A DNA stretch of 64,000 nucleotides from Anthostomella pinea (Eukaryota; Ascomycota; Sordariomycetes; Xylariales; Xylariaceae): contig CAUWAG010000012.1 of the NCBI GenBank assembly GCA_963556695.1, forward strand, positions 4,340,001 through 4,404,000, in the 5' to 3' direction. Below the pieces are notes generated by a model that was not told the DNA's origin, searched no databases, and worked only from the letters and a program-made list of their open reading frames with translations. Made by a program: the position numbers and the translations under genes. How positions within the stretch are numbered: the first letter of the stretch is position 1; every line of letters starts with the position of its first letter. This document shows, piece after piece, positions 12,484 to 23,625 of the stretch.

Positions 12484-13202
12484 GCGGCATGACATATTAT
12501 GGTCAAGCGCGACCGCCATCACCTTTTCATGCCTCGCCCTGTCGGTCTGTGTCTCGACCGGGCGTATAAAAGTCGGGTCTAAACCTACTTGCTTCATGCA
12601 CTACGAGGCGCTCTTGTCAACCATCCAATGCCCTTCTCGTGGGACCGGGTCTCATGTAGCGGCACAGGCGTTTCGCGCTGAGCTCTTCTTCTGAGGGCAA
12701 AAACCCGGAATTGAGACCGGTGCGCAGAACGTTGCCGCTCGAGAGGGGGTATGGCGCCAATTGAGGTGATTAGGTTCCCAGGTGACTATGGTATGCTGAA
12801 CCCTGGTGAGTATCGTCCATGGGTTTCAAGGCTTATGTTGGTAGTAACTATTTGTTGTTGCGGTTACGAAGGCCCCTGAGATCCCGAAGAATCTATCGAG
12901 CTCCCAACCGCCAGGCTCGGATGTATAGAGCCCGCAAACTGTGTGGTACTGATATACCTTGAAACTGAACACTCCAACTCATCCAATGGGAGCCGGTGTT
13001 GTCATGAAAACCCATCATCTAGTAACGTCATAATCCAACAAGTTGCTGACCTAACACTCGAATGAGAACACCAAGACACCGTCCGTCCTTGCGCGAAAAC
13101 ACTACTTGGGTACGTCATAGAAAACCATGCACTCTCTTTCTCCCTGGATAAGTGAAAGACCAACGTTATGCGAGAGTGCTGGAGAAGCACTATCGCCTCT
13201 AC
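12484..13202. other. intergenic, nothing recognised
   Basis: About 720 bp between two copies of the inverted-repeat element. No gene or conserved motif was identified. Confidence 0.5.
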
Positions 13203-13416
13203 TACACTCAGCCTTTGTAAGTCTCCGTACGCGCCATGTAAATAAGACTCCAGACCACCCGTGTAAATTTCGAAATACTAGAATAAGCAGACAGGAATAA
13301 GCAGTTCTGGTTTGTTACGCCACCCCTAATGTTTATTCCATAGTGCTTATTCCAATTGGATAAATTTACCGTGTGCTGGACGGGTGGTGTACGGAGGCTT
13401 ATGAGGGCTCAGTGTG
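13203..13416. mobile_element. MITE-like inverted-repeat element, copy B
   Basis: 214 bp. The left end, TACACTCAGCCTTTGTAAG then TCTCCGTACGCGCC, is mirrored at the right end by CACTGAGCCCTCATAAG then CCTCCGTACACCACCC on the opposite strand. Imperfect pairing continues inward to GTAAATTT, GAATAAGCA and GGAATAAGCA. It ends about 20 bp beyond the stop codon of the NLR gene (13437), so the element probably supplies that gene's 3' UTR or terminator region. Confidence 0.8.
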
Positions 13417-13436
13417 GCCGCCGTACATGGTTGGAC

Positions 13437-16400
13437 TTATAAAGCTGATTGCTCCACAAGCTCGTAGCCTTCTGGAATGTTGTTATACCTTGGGGAGCTC
13501 GGAATCGCCTGTTCGCCTAACTCAACCGCAGCCCAGTCTCTAGAACTCTCATCTTGGCGCTGGAGTAGTTGTGGACCAGGTCGCGGAGCTATGGCCGAGG
13601 AATCCCCAGAACCGTTGTTGTTATCAAGCATAGAACGTAACTCGTCGCCGTCTCCAGGAAACCAAAAGGCAAGAAGATCACCGAGGTTAACGATCCAGTT
13701 TCGCTCTTTTGCGAGAGCCACGAGTGGCAGTGTGGTCGGAATATGCGTTACCTGGGGTACAAGGCGTCGGCCCTTGCGAGCATATGATGACCGGGCCAAG
13801 TTTGTATCTACTTGAACGATGGTAGAGTTGGTTCTACCTTGCCGGTACGTGGGGCCAAATTCGAGTTGGAATGTTGATCTTGCGCCATGTCTGAGGCACA
13901 GGTAGATGAGCCGCAAAGGCGCTACCGATTTTGCTTCAGTCCCACCGTATACAAGACTGTAGGGGGAGAAGAGGAAGAAGTGCATGAAGCACTCAAACAT
14001 GGAGAATCCTTCCCAGGTTTGAGAGATGCAGTTGGGAGTGACTCCACACTCGAAGGCCAACTTGCACGTGAAGTATAACCGATCATAGTCCAGGAGGGTC
14101 CTGTGCAAGTCTTCATAGCTGAGTGGTTCGATATAGCCAAGTGCCCCCAGAAGCAATGTCACAAGATCAACTGAGTGATAGCTTGCCTCACTGGCAGGTC
14201 TTGCTAAAGACAGCAGATATTCCGGATCCTTCACTGCTAGATACTCATGCAGTAAGCTTCCAATAGCAAATGTCTCTATGACTTGCCCCGGCTGAGTGGC
14301 TTCACGGCGCAAGTATTGATAGGAATAGTCGGATACCGGATGTTTTGCCCAGATGATGGTATATTTCGCTGTGAGCTTGAGCTTGCTCAGCGCAGCAGCA
14401 GCAGCTACGTCGAGTTTGTTGAGAAAATCTATAAACCAACGCTGCACTGGCAGTTTTGATCGCGCAGCGGAGTCCATGATGCTACTCAGTTCAGAATTGA
14501 ATATCGAATCTGGGTCGTCCGGCTCTGTCGTATAATATGCGTCGGGCGCGCCAAACTTGATAGTGGCCAGGAAGGTCTGACATGTTCTCTCGAGGAAGTC
14601 GACGTGTCCGACTGTATCGTCGATGATTTTCCTGATGTGGTCTTTTTGCAGAAACTCGTGAACTGTGCTGTGCATATACTTGACTTCTCCATCCTCAGCT
14701 GTTTGCCAAGCCCTTGGAGGATAAACTTCCAAAAAGCCTTTGCAGCGTCCGTAAATTTGCCTTCGAGTAATATTGAGATGTCTCGATACGTCTGCAGGCT
14801 CCTGTGCAATCGGCATAGCGAGGGCAAAGCTTGGGTTGGCATTGGCTTCGTTCAGAAACCAATATCGAAGCAACGGGAGTCCTTGATCTCGTCTAATGTG
14901 GTGAGCCAGTCTCAGCATCTCGAAAGCCTTTGGGCGGTCGGTGCCGCGTATTGAATCAAATAAGTACTGATATAGGCCCTCTAGCTCATTTGGAAACGAC
15001 GCAACCTTCGCTTGCAGGTCAGATGCATCATCACCGTTAAGTACACCGTCTTCTACAGCTGTCAAGACCAGTCGTACCCAGATAAAGGCTCCCTCAGCCT
15101 TGCGGACGATCTCCTTGGCAAGCGACTCGAGTTCATCGTTGCTGACGAGCGTGAGGTATTGACACTGCGCATCTAGCTTGTCGGTGACGAATTGTGTGAT
15201 GTCTTTCTCGGTGCATTCGTGAATCCGGAGCTTGGGGCATTTCTCAAAGCCAACCATGAATTCGTTCCATTCACGGCTTGATACGCAAATCTTGACATTC
15301 TCCGGGTGAAGAGAGCACCAATCAAAGAATTGGCGGACTATGTCGATGTGGCGCCCCTCATACTCATCCAGGCCATCGATGAAGAACGCGAACTTGTGAC
15401 TTTGGAAAGTAGGATCGCTCCGCATCAAAAGATCAAAGGCTTCCTCCACGTCGCCTCGGTCCAAGCCAACATCAGATAACGCGGGTGAGTCTGTTTCAGA
15501 CCATCGACGAGGGAATGCAACTGGTAAGAGTTCTGGCGAGCCCGAAAGAACTTGATAGAGGAGAGACCGGATCAACCCACTCAGACTCTTTTGCGCATTG
15601 CGACCGAGTCTCCAGAAGAAGGACTTGGCGAAAACAAGCGTCTTTCCGCCGGACCAGGTCTGGAGGTACTGCATGGTCCTCGGATCTCGGCTCAAGAACT
15701 TCATGAGCGTCGATTTCCCAGCCCCTGGTTTGCCCGATATGTGGTAGATACCACGACCATGCCGTAGCCAGTCGACGAAGCTTGTATTGGCTTTTTGTCT
15801 GAAGATGTCGGTCGGAAGGCTGGATTGACTCGGTAGGCCGCCGCGGCCGTCAAAATCATATGCCTGCGGCTTCTGCGGGAGTTCGAGAATCCATTCGAAC
15901 GTGTCTGCGTGGGCCTTCGCGACGTCATAAAAGCGATCTTGCATCCCCTTAACCCATAATGCCGCCAATATTGACTTCTGGTGGGGCTTTTCAGAAATCT
16001 GTAGAAGACGTTGAAGGCCATCGAGCGCTCCATCACTGATATAAGCCGATTGCAGGGCTTGACGGATAAGAGCAGTGTTTTCTTTTATGCGCGAAATCTC
16101 CTCCTTAGTTGACTCCGTTGAAGATACTATACTGTCGAGTTTATGTAGAGTCTCAGATCTGGAAGTCGTGTCAGTACTGGAGTCCATATAGTGTGTACGT
16201 TAGAAGTACACTGAACCTCCAAATGCCTCCGTACACCCACCGTTCAGCAAGCCAGGTGTATGTTCATATTAATTGAACAAGCACCCTGGAATGAGCAGCA
16301 TGAATTCAAAAAACCATCTTTGATGCTTATTACAGAGTGCTTATTCAATTAATATGAACATAACACTCGCATATTCGACTTGATAGAGGGATGCCGAACG

Positions 16401-16852
16401 GAGACTTATGGGGGATGATTGTACCTGGTTAGACTGGCAAACTCGATGTCGATTTGTTTGCGATAGTTATCAAGGTCTTTCTCAAGCTGTGTCCTCTCGT
16501 CCTGCTTCCTCATGTTCCGTATAGCGGTTCTCCATGCGTGTCTCCGGCTGTTGGGCTTTTGATTCTCGAGTTTTGATAGAAGCGCCAGTAGATCATCGGA
16601 CGATCTCGCACACTCGGTTGCAAGTCTGATTAGACTGCTGTAATCTTCCAGGCATTGCTTTGAGGAAGCGTCCTTGGCTAGCTTCAAGCTCAGGCGTTTC
16701 ATCTCCTGCGTGACGAGGCCTAGGTCCCGGTTCGATTGACCTATCTCTTTGCCGGTTCCGTAAAACTCCCTTGAGGCTGCTAGGAGCTTGAATCCAATCC
16801 CGACGAACTGGAAGATATTGCTGGTCAGCGAGATTGCTGCGAGGGCCTCCAT
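13437..16852 (-). CDS. NACHT-domain NLR/STAND protein with fungal helical N-terminal domain
   Basis: Exon 1 is 16852-16425. A 248 bp intron spans 16424-16177. Exon 2 is 16176-13437. The product is 1055 residues, and phases agree (AG|GTACAA...CTCCAG|T). Residues 1-142 (MEALAAISLTSNIFQFVGIG) resemble the helical N-terminal domain of fungal STAND proteins, a proposed signalling or cell-death domain. Walker A GKPGAGKST lies at about 291-299 and Walker B FFIDGLDEYEG at about 408-416, followed by SSREW (sensor-like) and a conserved post-NACHT block ending in HSTVHEFLQKDH. No ankyrin, WD or TPR repeats are visible at the C-terminus. Such proteins act in allorecognition, heterokaryon incompatibility or antagonist sensing. 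The frame is intact, unlike most accessory genes here. A second start, ATG 16187, would give a 916-residue protein without the N-domain. The intron is almost entirely a MITE-like element. Confidence 0.88.
16207..16423. mobile_element. MITE-like inverted-repeat element, copy C (inside NLR intron)
   Basis: 217 bp. The ends are TACACTGAACCTCC (left) and TACAATCATCCCCC (right, opposite strand), followed by GCCTCCGTACACCC and AAGTCTCCGTTCGG. Near the centre lies a near-perfect inverted repeat of TGTTCATATTAATTGAA then CAAGCAC/TAAGCAC. The right end begins at the T of the NLR 5' splice site (G|TACAATC), so all of it is intronic in the spliced model. Confidence 0.85.
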
Positions 16853-18047
16853 GTTTCCCGATCAATGGCTAATCGTTGGACGGTGGAGGCTTGAGCAATG
16901 GCAAAGGCCTCTATCAAGTCGGTTCCATGGCACAGGACAACTACCTGCTGCCATGAAAACCGCCATAAAAACAGAAAGAAACTTTTGAATTGAGCTATCT
17001 CGGTCCGCAGAAGCAAGACCATTGATCGTAGCATCACCAGAGGGAGGTGGAGGAGAAGGAAGGCCGCGAAGCCTGACGATAGCAGTGAGATGTGATGGCT
17101 GCAGGAGGATTGCACTGCCCGAGGTTGATGCAACATAACACGACAGCGACAGCGAATCATGATATGCTCCATGCAGGTCGGCGTGGAGCTGACCTGCCGT
17201 CTGCCGCTTTCCCTCACCCTGTGTTGCATTCAACCACCTATCATCAGCTGATAAGGTCTGGCTGCCAGGCTGCCTCCGACCAGCAATACAGGGCAGACGT
17301 TTTCGACAAGGGTCAAGGAGAATCCCCAGCTTACATATGACGTTCGGCCTCGAGTCTGCCACACCGATCGCACTGGTATGGCCTTGTGCACTTGTGTACC
17401 TTGTGTGCCTTGTGTGCCTATCAACCTCATTCAGGCAACGTCGTTGAAGCTGTGCAGGGTCTTGAGTCACCGACCACATGCACCGCCCTGCGGATCTGCA
17501 CAACTGCAAGTATACGGGTAATACCTCACCATAGTTCCTTGGTGTCAAACTGTAGCATGAATCTGGCCCTGCTGGTGCCTACCTACTGATATGCCTCGGG
17601 TTCACACATATGCAAGGTGCCATGTTCGTCCAGCAACACCCACGCATCGGAGCATCCGAAGCCCTATCCATAAGGTCTGAACTCCTACCTCGGAATCAAA
17701 GATAGTCGCTGACAAGGCCCTGAAAGGTATGAAAATTTGGTTCTCTCTTGTCGCTCTCATACGGGCCTTGCGCATGGGTTTTGTTGTCCCGTTGCCTGCT
17801 GCGGTGTGGTGGCAAACTTGGGTATTCGGAGAATACTAAGATGGAAGAAACGGAAGCCAACAGAGAGCGTTGTGCGTGCACGACACGATACGGTCCTTAT
17901 CTCATTATCGAATATAATCTAATCTACACGTGACTGCATGGCTAGCAACCAGCTGGGACCAACTGTGGACCATCACAGCCGGCACGACGGTCAGTTTGGC
18001 ACAATCTCACGGCTCTCACGTTTGCTCGCATGCAGGCGGCAGAACAC
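16853..18047. other. intergenic, upstream of the NLR gene
   Basis: About 1.2 kb. It contains a short imperfect CTTGTGTGC repeat at about 17382-17418. A long minus-strand open frame (16862-17548) shows no family signature and looks fortuitous. It probably carries the NLR promoter, but no element can be named. Confidence 0.5.
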
Positions 18048-19254
18048 TCAGCCATGACTACTTGAGGTCCATGCCTCACTGCTAGACTGCACCTTCGCTA
18101 CAAACTTATACCTTGACATCTCCGCGTACTGTTGCGCAATGACCTGATTTGTCTCTTCGAGGTCGAACACCTGGACCAGCGGCCGAACGCCATTCGCCGC
18201 AGCGAACTCGAGCATCTCACCAATCTCCTCGAACGTTCCCCAGAAACCAGCCTCAATCTTGAGCATCGCACAGTACGATGAGAATGTGTTGATATCTGGA
18301 AGGTCATCCAAAGATGCGCCAACTGTTATGAAGGATCCATTGACCTTGAGCAGTCCCAGAAGGTCCTTCATCGGCATATGCCTGAGTCGATGGTTTGAGA
18401 TGATCAAGTCCAGTGATCCCACGTGTTTGGCCGCCCAGTCTTCGTCATCGGATATGGCGATGAAAGAGTCGGCGCCGAGCTTGGTCAGACAGTCGTTCTT
18501 CTTTGAGCTGCTCCTGCTGATGGCCATCACGCTGTCGCATCCGAGGGCTTTCGCCCAGATGAGGGCAAAGCGACCGATACCACCCATTCCGAGGACGCCA
18601 ACACTCTTGCCTGTGCCGCGCCGTGTCTTCAGCGGAGACCATGCTGTGATACCGGAGCATAACATCGGAGCGGCATCTGTACCAATGTGAGCATATTTCA
18701 ACAAAGCACAGAGTCTGCCACGGACACTCAGCTGGGATTCCATCGGGTATCTTGATCACGACATTCGAGTTCGCACGATGGATCTTCGCAAGGCCCCCAT
18801 GATGCGTGCTCTTGCCATCGAGCCAGGTCCCGTTGTGAGTCGGGGAAAACTTGGGGCAGCGCATCGCGACGCCCCTGCCACACACGACACAGTTTGGCTC
18901 CAGACAGGCATACCTCTGAGGGCCAGCACCCACGAGGTCCACCGGCTTAACAGCGGTCACTTTCCTTCCGACGCGGGCGACAGCTCATACGATCTCGTGA
19001 CCCGGACAGAAAGGACATTACGTCATGCCCTGGTGGATGTCAGCCGCGCTGTCATCGTGGTGTTTTCACTCACCCATGTGTCGACAATGGCGTGGGTATC
19101 CGTCCCACCGGATACCGCAGTGTGAGACTTCGATGTCGACATCTGTGTCTTCGAAACGCCGAAGCGTGATGTCTTGCCATTGCATAGTGTCATGGCTGGC
19201 ATTCTTGCTCAATGCCACCCAGCCCTGAGTGGCGGTAGGGCCCTCCATAGCCAT
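18048..19254 (-). pseudogene. zinc-dependent alcohol dehydrogenase (ADH6/CAD family), pseudogene
   Basis: Pieces read on the minus strand in family order. The start (about 19254) gives QGWVALSKNASHDTMQWQ and DTDVDIEVSHCGI. A frameshift then hits exactly at the catalytic CGxCG(T/S)D motif, leaving GTDTHAIVDTW in another frame with the catalytic Cys missing. After an intron, CPGHEIV is flanked by TAA and TGA stops in frame with ARVGRKVTAVKP. The structural-zinc Cys cluster follows (CLEPNCVVCG...C), then a ~70 bp intron that fits only with donor GTCCGT (IPAEYAAPMLCSGITAWSPL). The Rossmann motif VGVLGMGGIGRF and a normal C-terminus end at 18048. The family reduces or oxidises aromatic and aliphatic alcohols with NADP(H). 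Loss of the catalytic Cys plus several frame breaks make activity implausible. Confidence 0.82.
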
Positions 19255-19448
19255 GTTCAGCTGGTACGAATGATAGATGTTAGTGATCAGGGGCGTTGCA
19301 GTTCGAGTCCGTACGGCTGGCACAACCCGTCCAGGTCAAATTCTGAGGGAGGGTAATCAGCACAGAGAAATAGTTGGAAGATGATGGCTCTAGTCTGATC
19401 GCGTCTTGCTTCTTTGGAGTGAGGCAAGCCGCAAGTCTTAGCTTCATT

Positions 19449-19878
19449 CTACCATGTGGGAGGTGATTGCTTCATATCGACGTGCATACCACTGCCGGAG
19501 TATTTATCCAACTGTGCAATGATCGATTGGGCCTGTTTGACCATGTCTTCTGATAGGTGCTTGGTCGGTGTTTCGAGCTCTTTCAGCACCTTGTGAATGT
19601 GGACTCGTGTTTCGCCGAAGCCCTTGATTTTCTCCCCTTCTCACCAACACGGACTTGATTCGTATCCTGTGACTCACTCACTTCGTTGCGATCGTTGAAC
19701 AAGATTCGATGTGAGTGGTTAAGCCCTTGAGATTGCAATGGAATACGTTGTTCTTCGAGACGTGAAGAATGAACGCATTGGGTACATTCTCGACCTGCTC
19801 CATGACTGTTGAAGTGACACCTTCAGCGCCTGGTTGAGCGAAGAGAACAGCAAATGAATCGAGGAGGTTCTTGCCCAA
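19449..19878 (-). pseudogene. unrecognised gene fragment, two coding-looking pieces
   Basis: The minus strand gives two stretches with coding character. One, at about 19878-19678, contains NVPNAFILHVSKNNVFHCN and HIESCSTIATK. After a possible GTGAGT donor the other gives KIKGFGETRVHIHKVLKEL and DMVKQAQSIIAQLDKY, ending at TAG 19449. The two frames do not join cleanly through any AG I can place, and no upstream start region was found. It is likely the 3' part of a fungal gene of unknown family. No function is proposed. Confidence 0.4.
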
Positions 19879-21399
19879 CCAAATTCTCAGTTGTTTATCT
19901 GGGGACGATGCTAGCCGGCCAATGTTCAGAGGTGCGACGGAATTGGGCCTGGTTCAAGTTTCAGTGGAAGTTGTGCATCGTTCTGCTGTGCTTGACGATG
20001 GGGCAGGACGAAAGCGCTGGCGTAGAACTTTTCAAGGTCAAGACTACACGCATCGAAGATGTTCCCTTCAGGGTGTCAATGACCACACGTACAGCTTTTC
20101 TTGTGTGGCATCTTGCAAGTGATGGATGCTCGTGCTTCCTATCTGGTTTTGGAACACAGAGCCAAGCTACTATTAGAAGCCTTACTTAATACTCAAGTAG
20201 ATCCATACCAGCCCCTTCGCCAAAACTGGGTTTTGGCTCTCTGAGGGAAAGTAATGGGACACCCTTCGATTCTGCGTAGTCTCACTAGCCTTGCCTGCAT
20301 GCAAGTACTGAACGGTGTATTGAACTGGTCAACCCGCCAATTGCCCTGCACGATGCATCCAGACGGGGAAGGACAGGTGACAGCATAGCTTGAGACACGG
20401 CCATGTCTCTGACTGGGTAGATAGTTGGTGTTTGACGACAGGTGGATGTATCGTGGCAGAATTTGTTTCGCAGGTCTTTGCCCATGTCTACCCAAAGCGC
20501 AGACCGTGCAGGCGAGGCTTTGTCCACACGTTTCGTCAAAAATGATTTATGACGACTGCTAAATATTTCGGAGTTTTGGAGTAATAATGAACTCTGCGAT
20601 CCATCCCCAGGAGGCACTTCCCAGCCCACCACAGTCTGCGAATAATAATGTTGCAGCCCATCTTTAAACGCCACAACCACAACAAAAGCGAGTGTGATAC
20701 TGAACTTCAACCAAACCAAAGGCGAGTGCTTCCACCTATTCTCGTGATGTGGGCAGGTTTGGGTAAGACTAGGGCGCTCCTTGCCTTTGCCGGGGATCCT
20801 ACCCTCCAGCCTGAGGCGAGAAGGATAGCCGAGTGGGGTGGTGTATATTAAGGCCATCGTGCTTGCCTGTAAAAGATGTCATGTAGCCCTCCAGCAGCGG
20901 CTGCCTCTCAAGATCCGACTCTGTGCAGCAAGCTGGTGACGACAGCACCCTCCGGTTTGCCATCGGACCCAGAAGCATAACCACCATCCATCCGCTTTAC
21001 CATCGGACCCAGAAGCACGCCAACCAGCCACCACGGCACGTTGCGTAACGGCTCTGGTATCCTCATCGGTGCCTGCGCTGCCTGGGCCACATGCCTTGTC
21101 AACGAGGCTGGTAACCGCCAGAGGCCGCTGTAGAGCAGGCGTAGACGGTCCCATGAGGACTGCGGCTGCCCAGTGGTATGGCTCGATTCCGTTGCATGGC
21201 TCAGCTGTGCGGTGGTCGAGGAGTTTCTCATGTCTTGGGGGTGCTCTGTGCCCACAGGATCGAAGGACTGTGGTGGACGATGATAGTCAAAGGTATGTGT
21301 TGGTCCATGTCCGTCAACATCTCGCGGCAGGAGAGCCTCTCCTCCTGGAACTCAGGCGGATGAGCAGCACATTGTTTATAAAAAACCTCTTACATTTTA
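19879..21399. other. intergenic, nothing recognised
   Basis: About 1.5 kb of normal composition. Minus-strand frame 20857-20285 (190 codons) has one hydrophobic segment but no recognisable family and no splicing partner. I do not call it. Confidence 0.45.
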
Positions 21400-21520
21400 A
21401 TTCGTAATTTACTGCTTGATTAATTTAATGTTAACGAACTTTATATATTTTATATTAAAGGCTTGAAATAAAAGCTTATTGACATGTATGGCTTATTTTA
21501 AATAAATCTCTTATTCTTAC

Positions 21521-21724
21521 TGTTGGAACAGGCTTGAACGATCAATCATAATACTCGAGTATGGGGTCAAGGTCATGATGTTGCTGATGGTTGGATTGAG
21601 AGGAATCTAGCTGGACTCGAAGGTCTGGCCAAGTGCCCTCTCAATCCACTATCTTATCTTATCTAATCATACATGTGGGTCCTGGTATAGATGGTTTGCA
21701 GTCTGGAATCGCATGGATCCAACA
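21521..21724. repeat. left LTR of the short retroelement
   Basis: 204 bp direct repeat. It includes the shared motifs CTTGAACGATCAA, ACTCGAGTAT, TTGCTGATGGTT and CTAATCATACATGTGGG, also found in order in the right copy. Confidence 0.8.
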
Positions 21725-22983
21725 CTTACATAGTATTAGACGCAGCCGCTACGGCAATCTTTAAAGCCTCGAGCTATACTTTAAGTTTGTTACTTTTATT
21801 TTATTTTCTCGTTATCGTTATCTTTATTTAAATCGGTATAAAAAAGCCATAAAAGCTATATAAGTAATAGAGTATTATTGAATTATTAATAAATCGTGTA
21901 AATCGTCAAATAATACGCTAGTTTTTTTTTAATAATACATCCTCTTCGTTATTATTATTCTCGCTATTATTTTAACACTAAGTAAATACTTATTTAAAGC
22001 CTTCTAACAATAGTTTAAAAATATTTAAAAATACAGTATTATTGATATATACTATACGGCTTTTTAAAGTAATTAATATATTTTACATAAAGTTTAATAT
22101 TACTTTATTTTATCTAAGCTTTTTTAATCTTTTTATTAAATAGTAGATGAGAGTATTATCCGTGAAACGGTAAGTGTAGTACGAGCGTTACAGCGTTGTT
22201 GTTTTCAGGAAAAGGTCTATGAACTGTTTGTTAAAGGTAGAATACACTTAGATGCCCTGTGGGTCCCTGTATAACCCAACAGCGTGGCTGATCCCCACAT
22301 ACCGCTTATATATACAGATAGATACTGCTCACAGTAGATATAGGCTAAATAGTTATACGATTTAAATAGTTTTAAAAACATACCTTTAAAGGTTTGTATA
22401 AGGGTACTTACTTATAAATCTTACTATACCTAGCTATTTTTAAAATCTTTTAACATATTGTCGGTTTCTAAAGCTTAACTATCACTTAATTTAAAATTAA
22501 AACATTTAACACTTCTTTATTAATTACTTATAATCCGTATCATATCACTTAATACCGTATTTAATACTTATTTTTTTAAAAACCTTTTAATAATTAATAA
22601 TATCGAGTTTTACTTAACGCCTTTCTTTCATAACAATAATAAGATATAAAGGGCGGTAATGATATTTTTAATTCTAAGGAAAACGATACTTTTAATATCT
22701 TATAATATATCATAAATATTAAATAACTTAAAACCCTTTTTAATTTTTTACGAACTATTAACAACGTATTTTAAATTAGTATAAAATACCATGAAAGCCT
22801 TATGTTTTAAAGATATAAGTGTTTAATTCATATCATTAACGCCAATTAACAAACATTCGTTAAAAACGTAATAATCATAATAGTTACAAAGGTAAAGTAT
22901 AACACTTAGATTAACAATATAATCGCTGTAACGACACCGTATCTGTTTAAACTTTTAGAAAACGGTTTATAATATAGTTAAAC

Positions 22984-23185
22984 TGTGGGAACAGGCTTGA
23001 ACGATCAACTATAATACTCGAGTATTGGGTCAAGGTTATGAAGTTGCTGATGGTTTGATTGGGAGGTCTAGCTGGGCTTGCAGGTCTGGCTAAGTGACCT
23101 CACAATCCGGTATCTTATGTCTTATCTAATCATACATGTGGGTTCTATATGGATGGTTTGACTGTGGAATCACATGGATCTAACA
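22984..23185. repeat. right LTR of the short retroelement
   Basis: 202 bp direct repeat of 21521-21724, with scattered transitions and a few small indels. Confidence 0.8.
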
Positions 23186-23625
23186 TAAACGCTTTTAATG
23201 CGTTGTGCAATGGGTGTCAATTGATGTATGTGTGCGGGCGTCCGTTGCAAAGAATAAGATGGGAAGGATTGCAGCTACTTATAGTGGCTGAAATCCTTAT
23301 CTTAGTCCAGCCCTTATCTAACTAGTCTAGCCCTAGCTATCTAGGTCCACTCACACAATATCTGACCCCACACACTAGTGGCTGTGTCAGTGACTGTGGC
23401 TGTACCAGCCACACTAGCTACTCCTCCTTGTGACACGTATCAGCTTTAATTTTTCCTTTTTATAACCTTCAAGCAGATGTTATTTCTAACGTCGTTATTT
23501 ACAATAAATTCATTAACCGTAGCTTTTAAATCAAACTTATTGAATGTATTACTTATAAACTTAAGTATATTATTATTCATATAAAACCTAAGAAACTTAA
23601 TAAAACCTAAGATATAAAAACGGTA

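Larger units (their letters stand above)
21521..23185. mobile_element. short LTR-bounded retroelement remnant
   Basis: Two direct repeats of about 203 bp (21521-21724 and 22984-23185) enclose about 1.26 kb of AT-rich DNA with no coding capacity. Each repeat starts TGTTGGAACAGGC or TGTGGGAACAGGC and ends GGATCCAACA or GGATCTAACA, the TG...CA form of LTRs, with inverted TGTTGGA/TCCAACA termini. Differences between copies are mostly transitions. No target-site duplication and no clear primer-binding site were seen. It is either a truncated retrotransposon or a TRIM-like non-autonomous element, heavily mutated. Confidence 0.75.

Noticed and set aside
16862..17548. 228-codon minus-strand open frame upstream of the NLR
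   Set aside because: Composition is erratic, no motif or splice partner, and it lies in the likely NLR promoter.
19280..19320. GTTCGAGTCC, resembling a tRNA B-box
   Set aside because: No matching acceptor stem or A-box at the right distance; it lies at the 5' end of the ADH relic.
20285..20857. 190-codon minus-strand frame with one hydrophobic segment
   Set aside because: No family signal, no homologous order of motifs; could be chance in a gene-free region.
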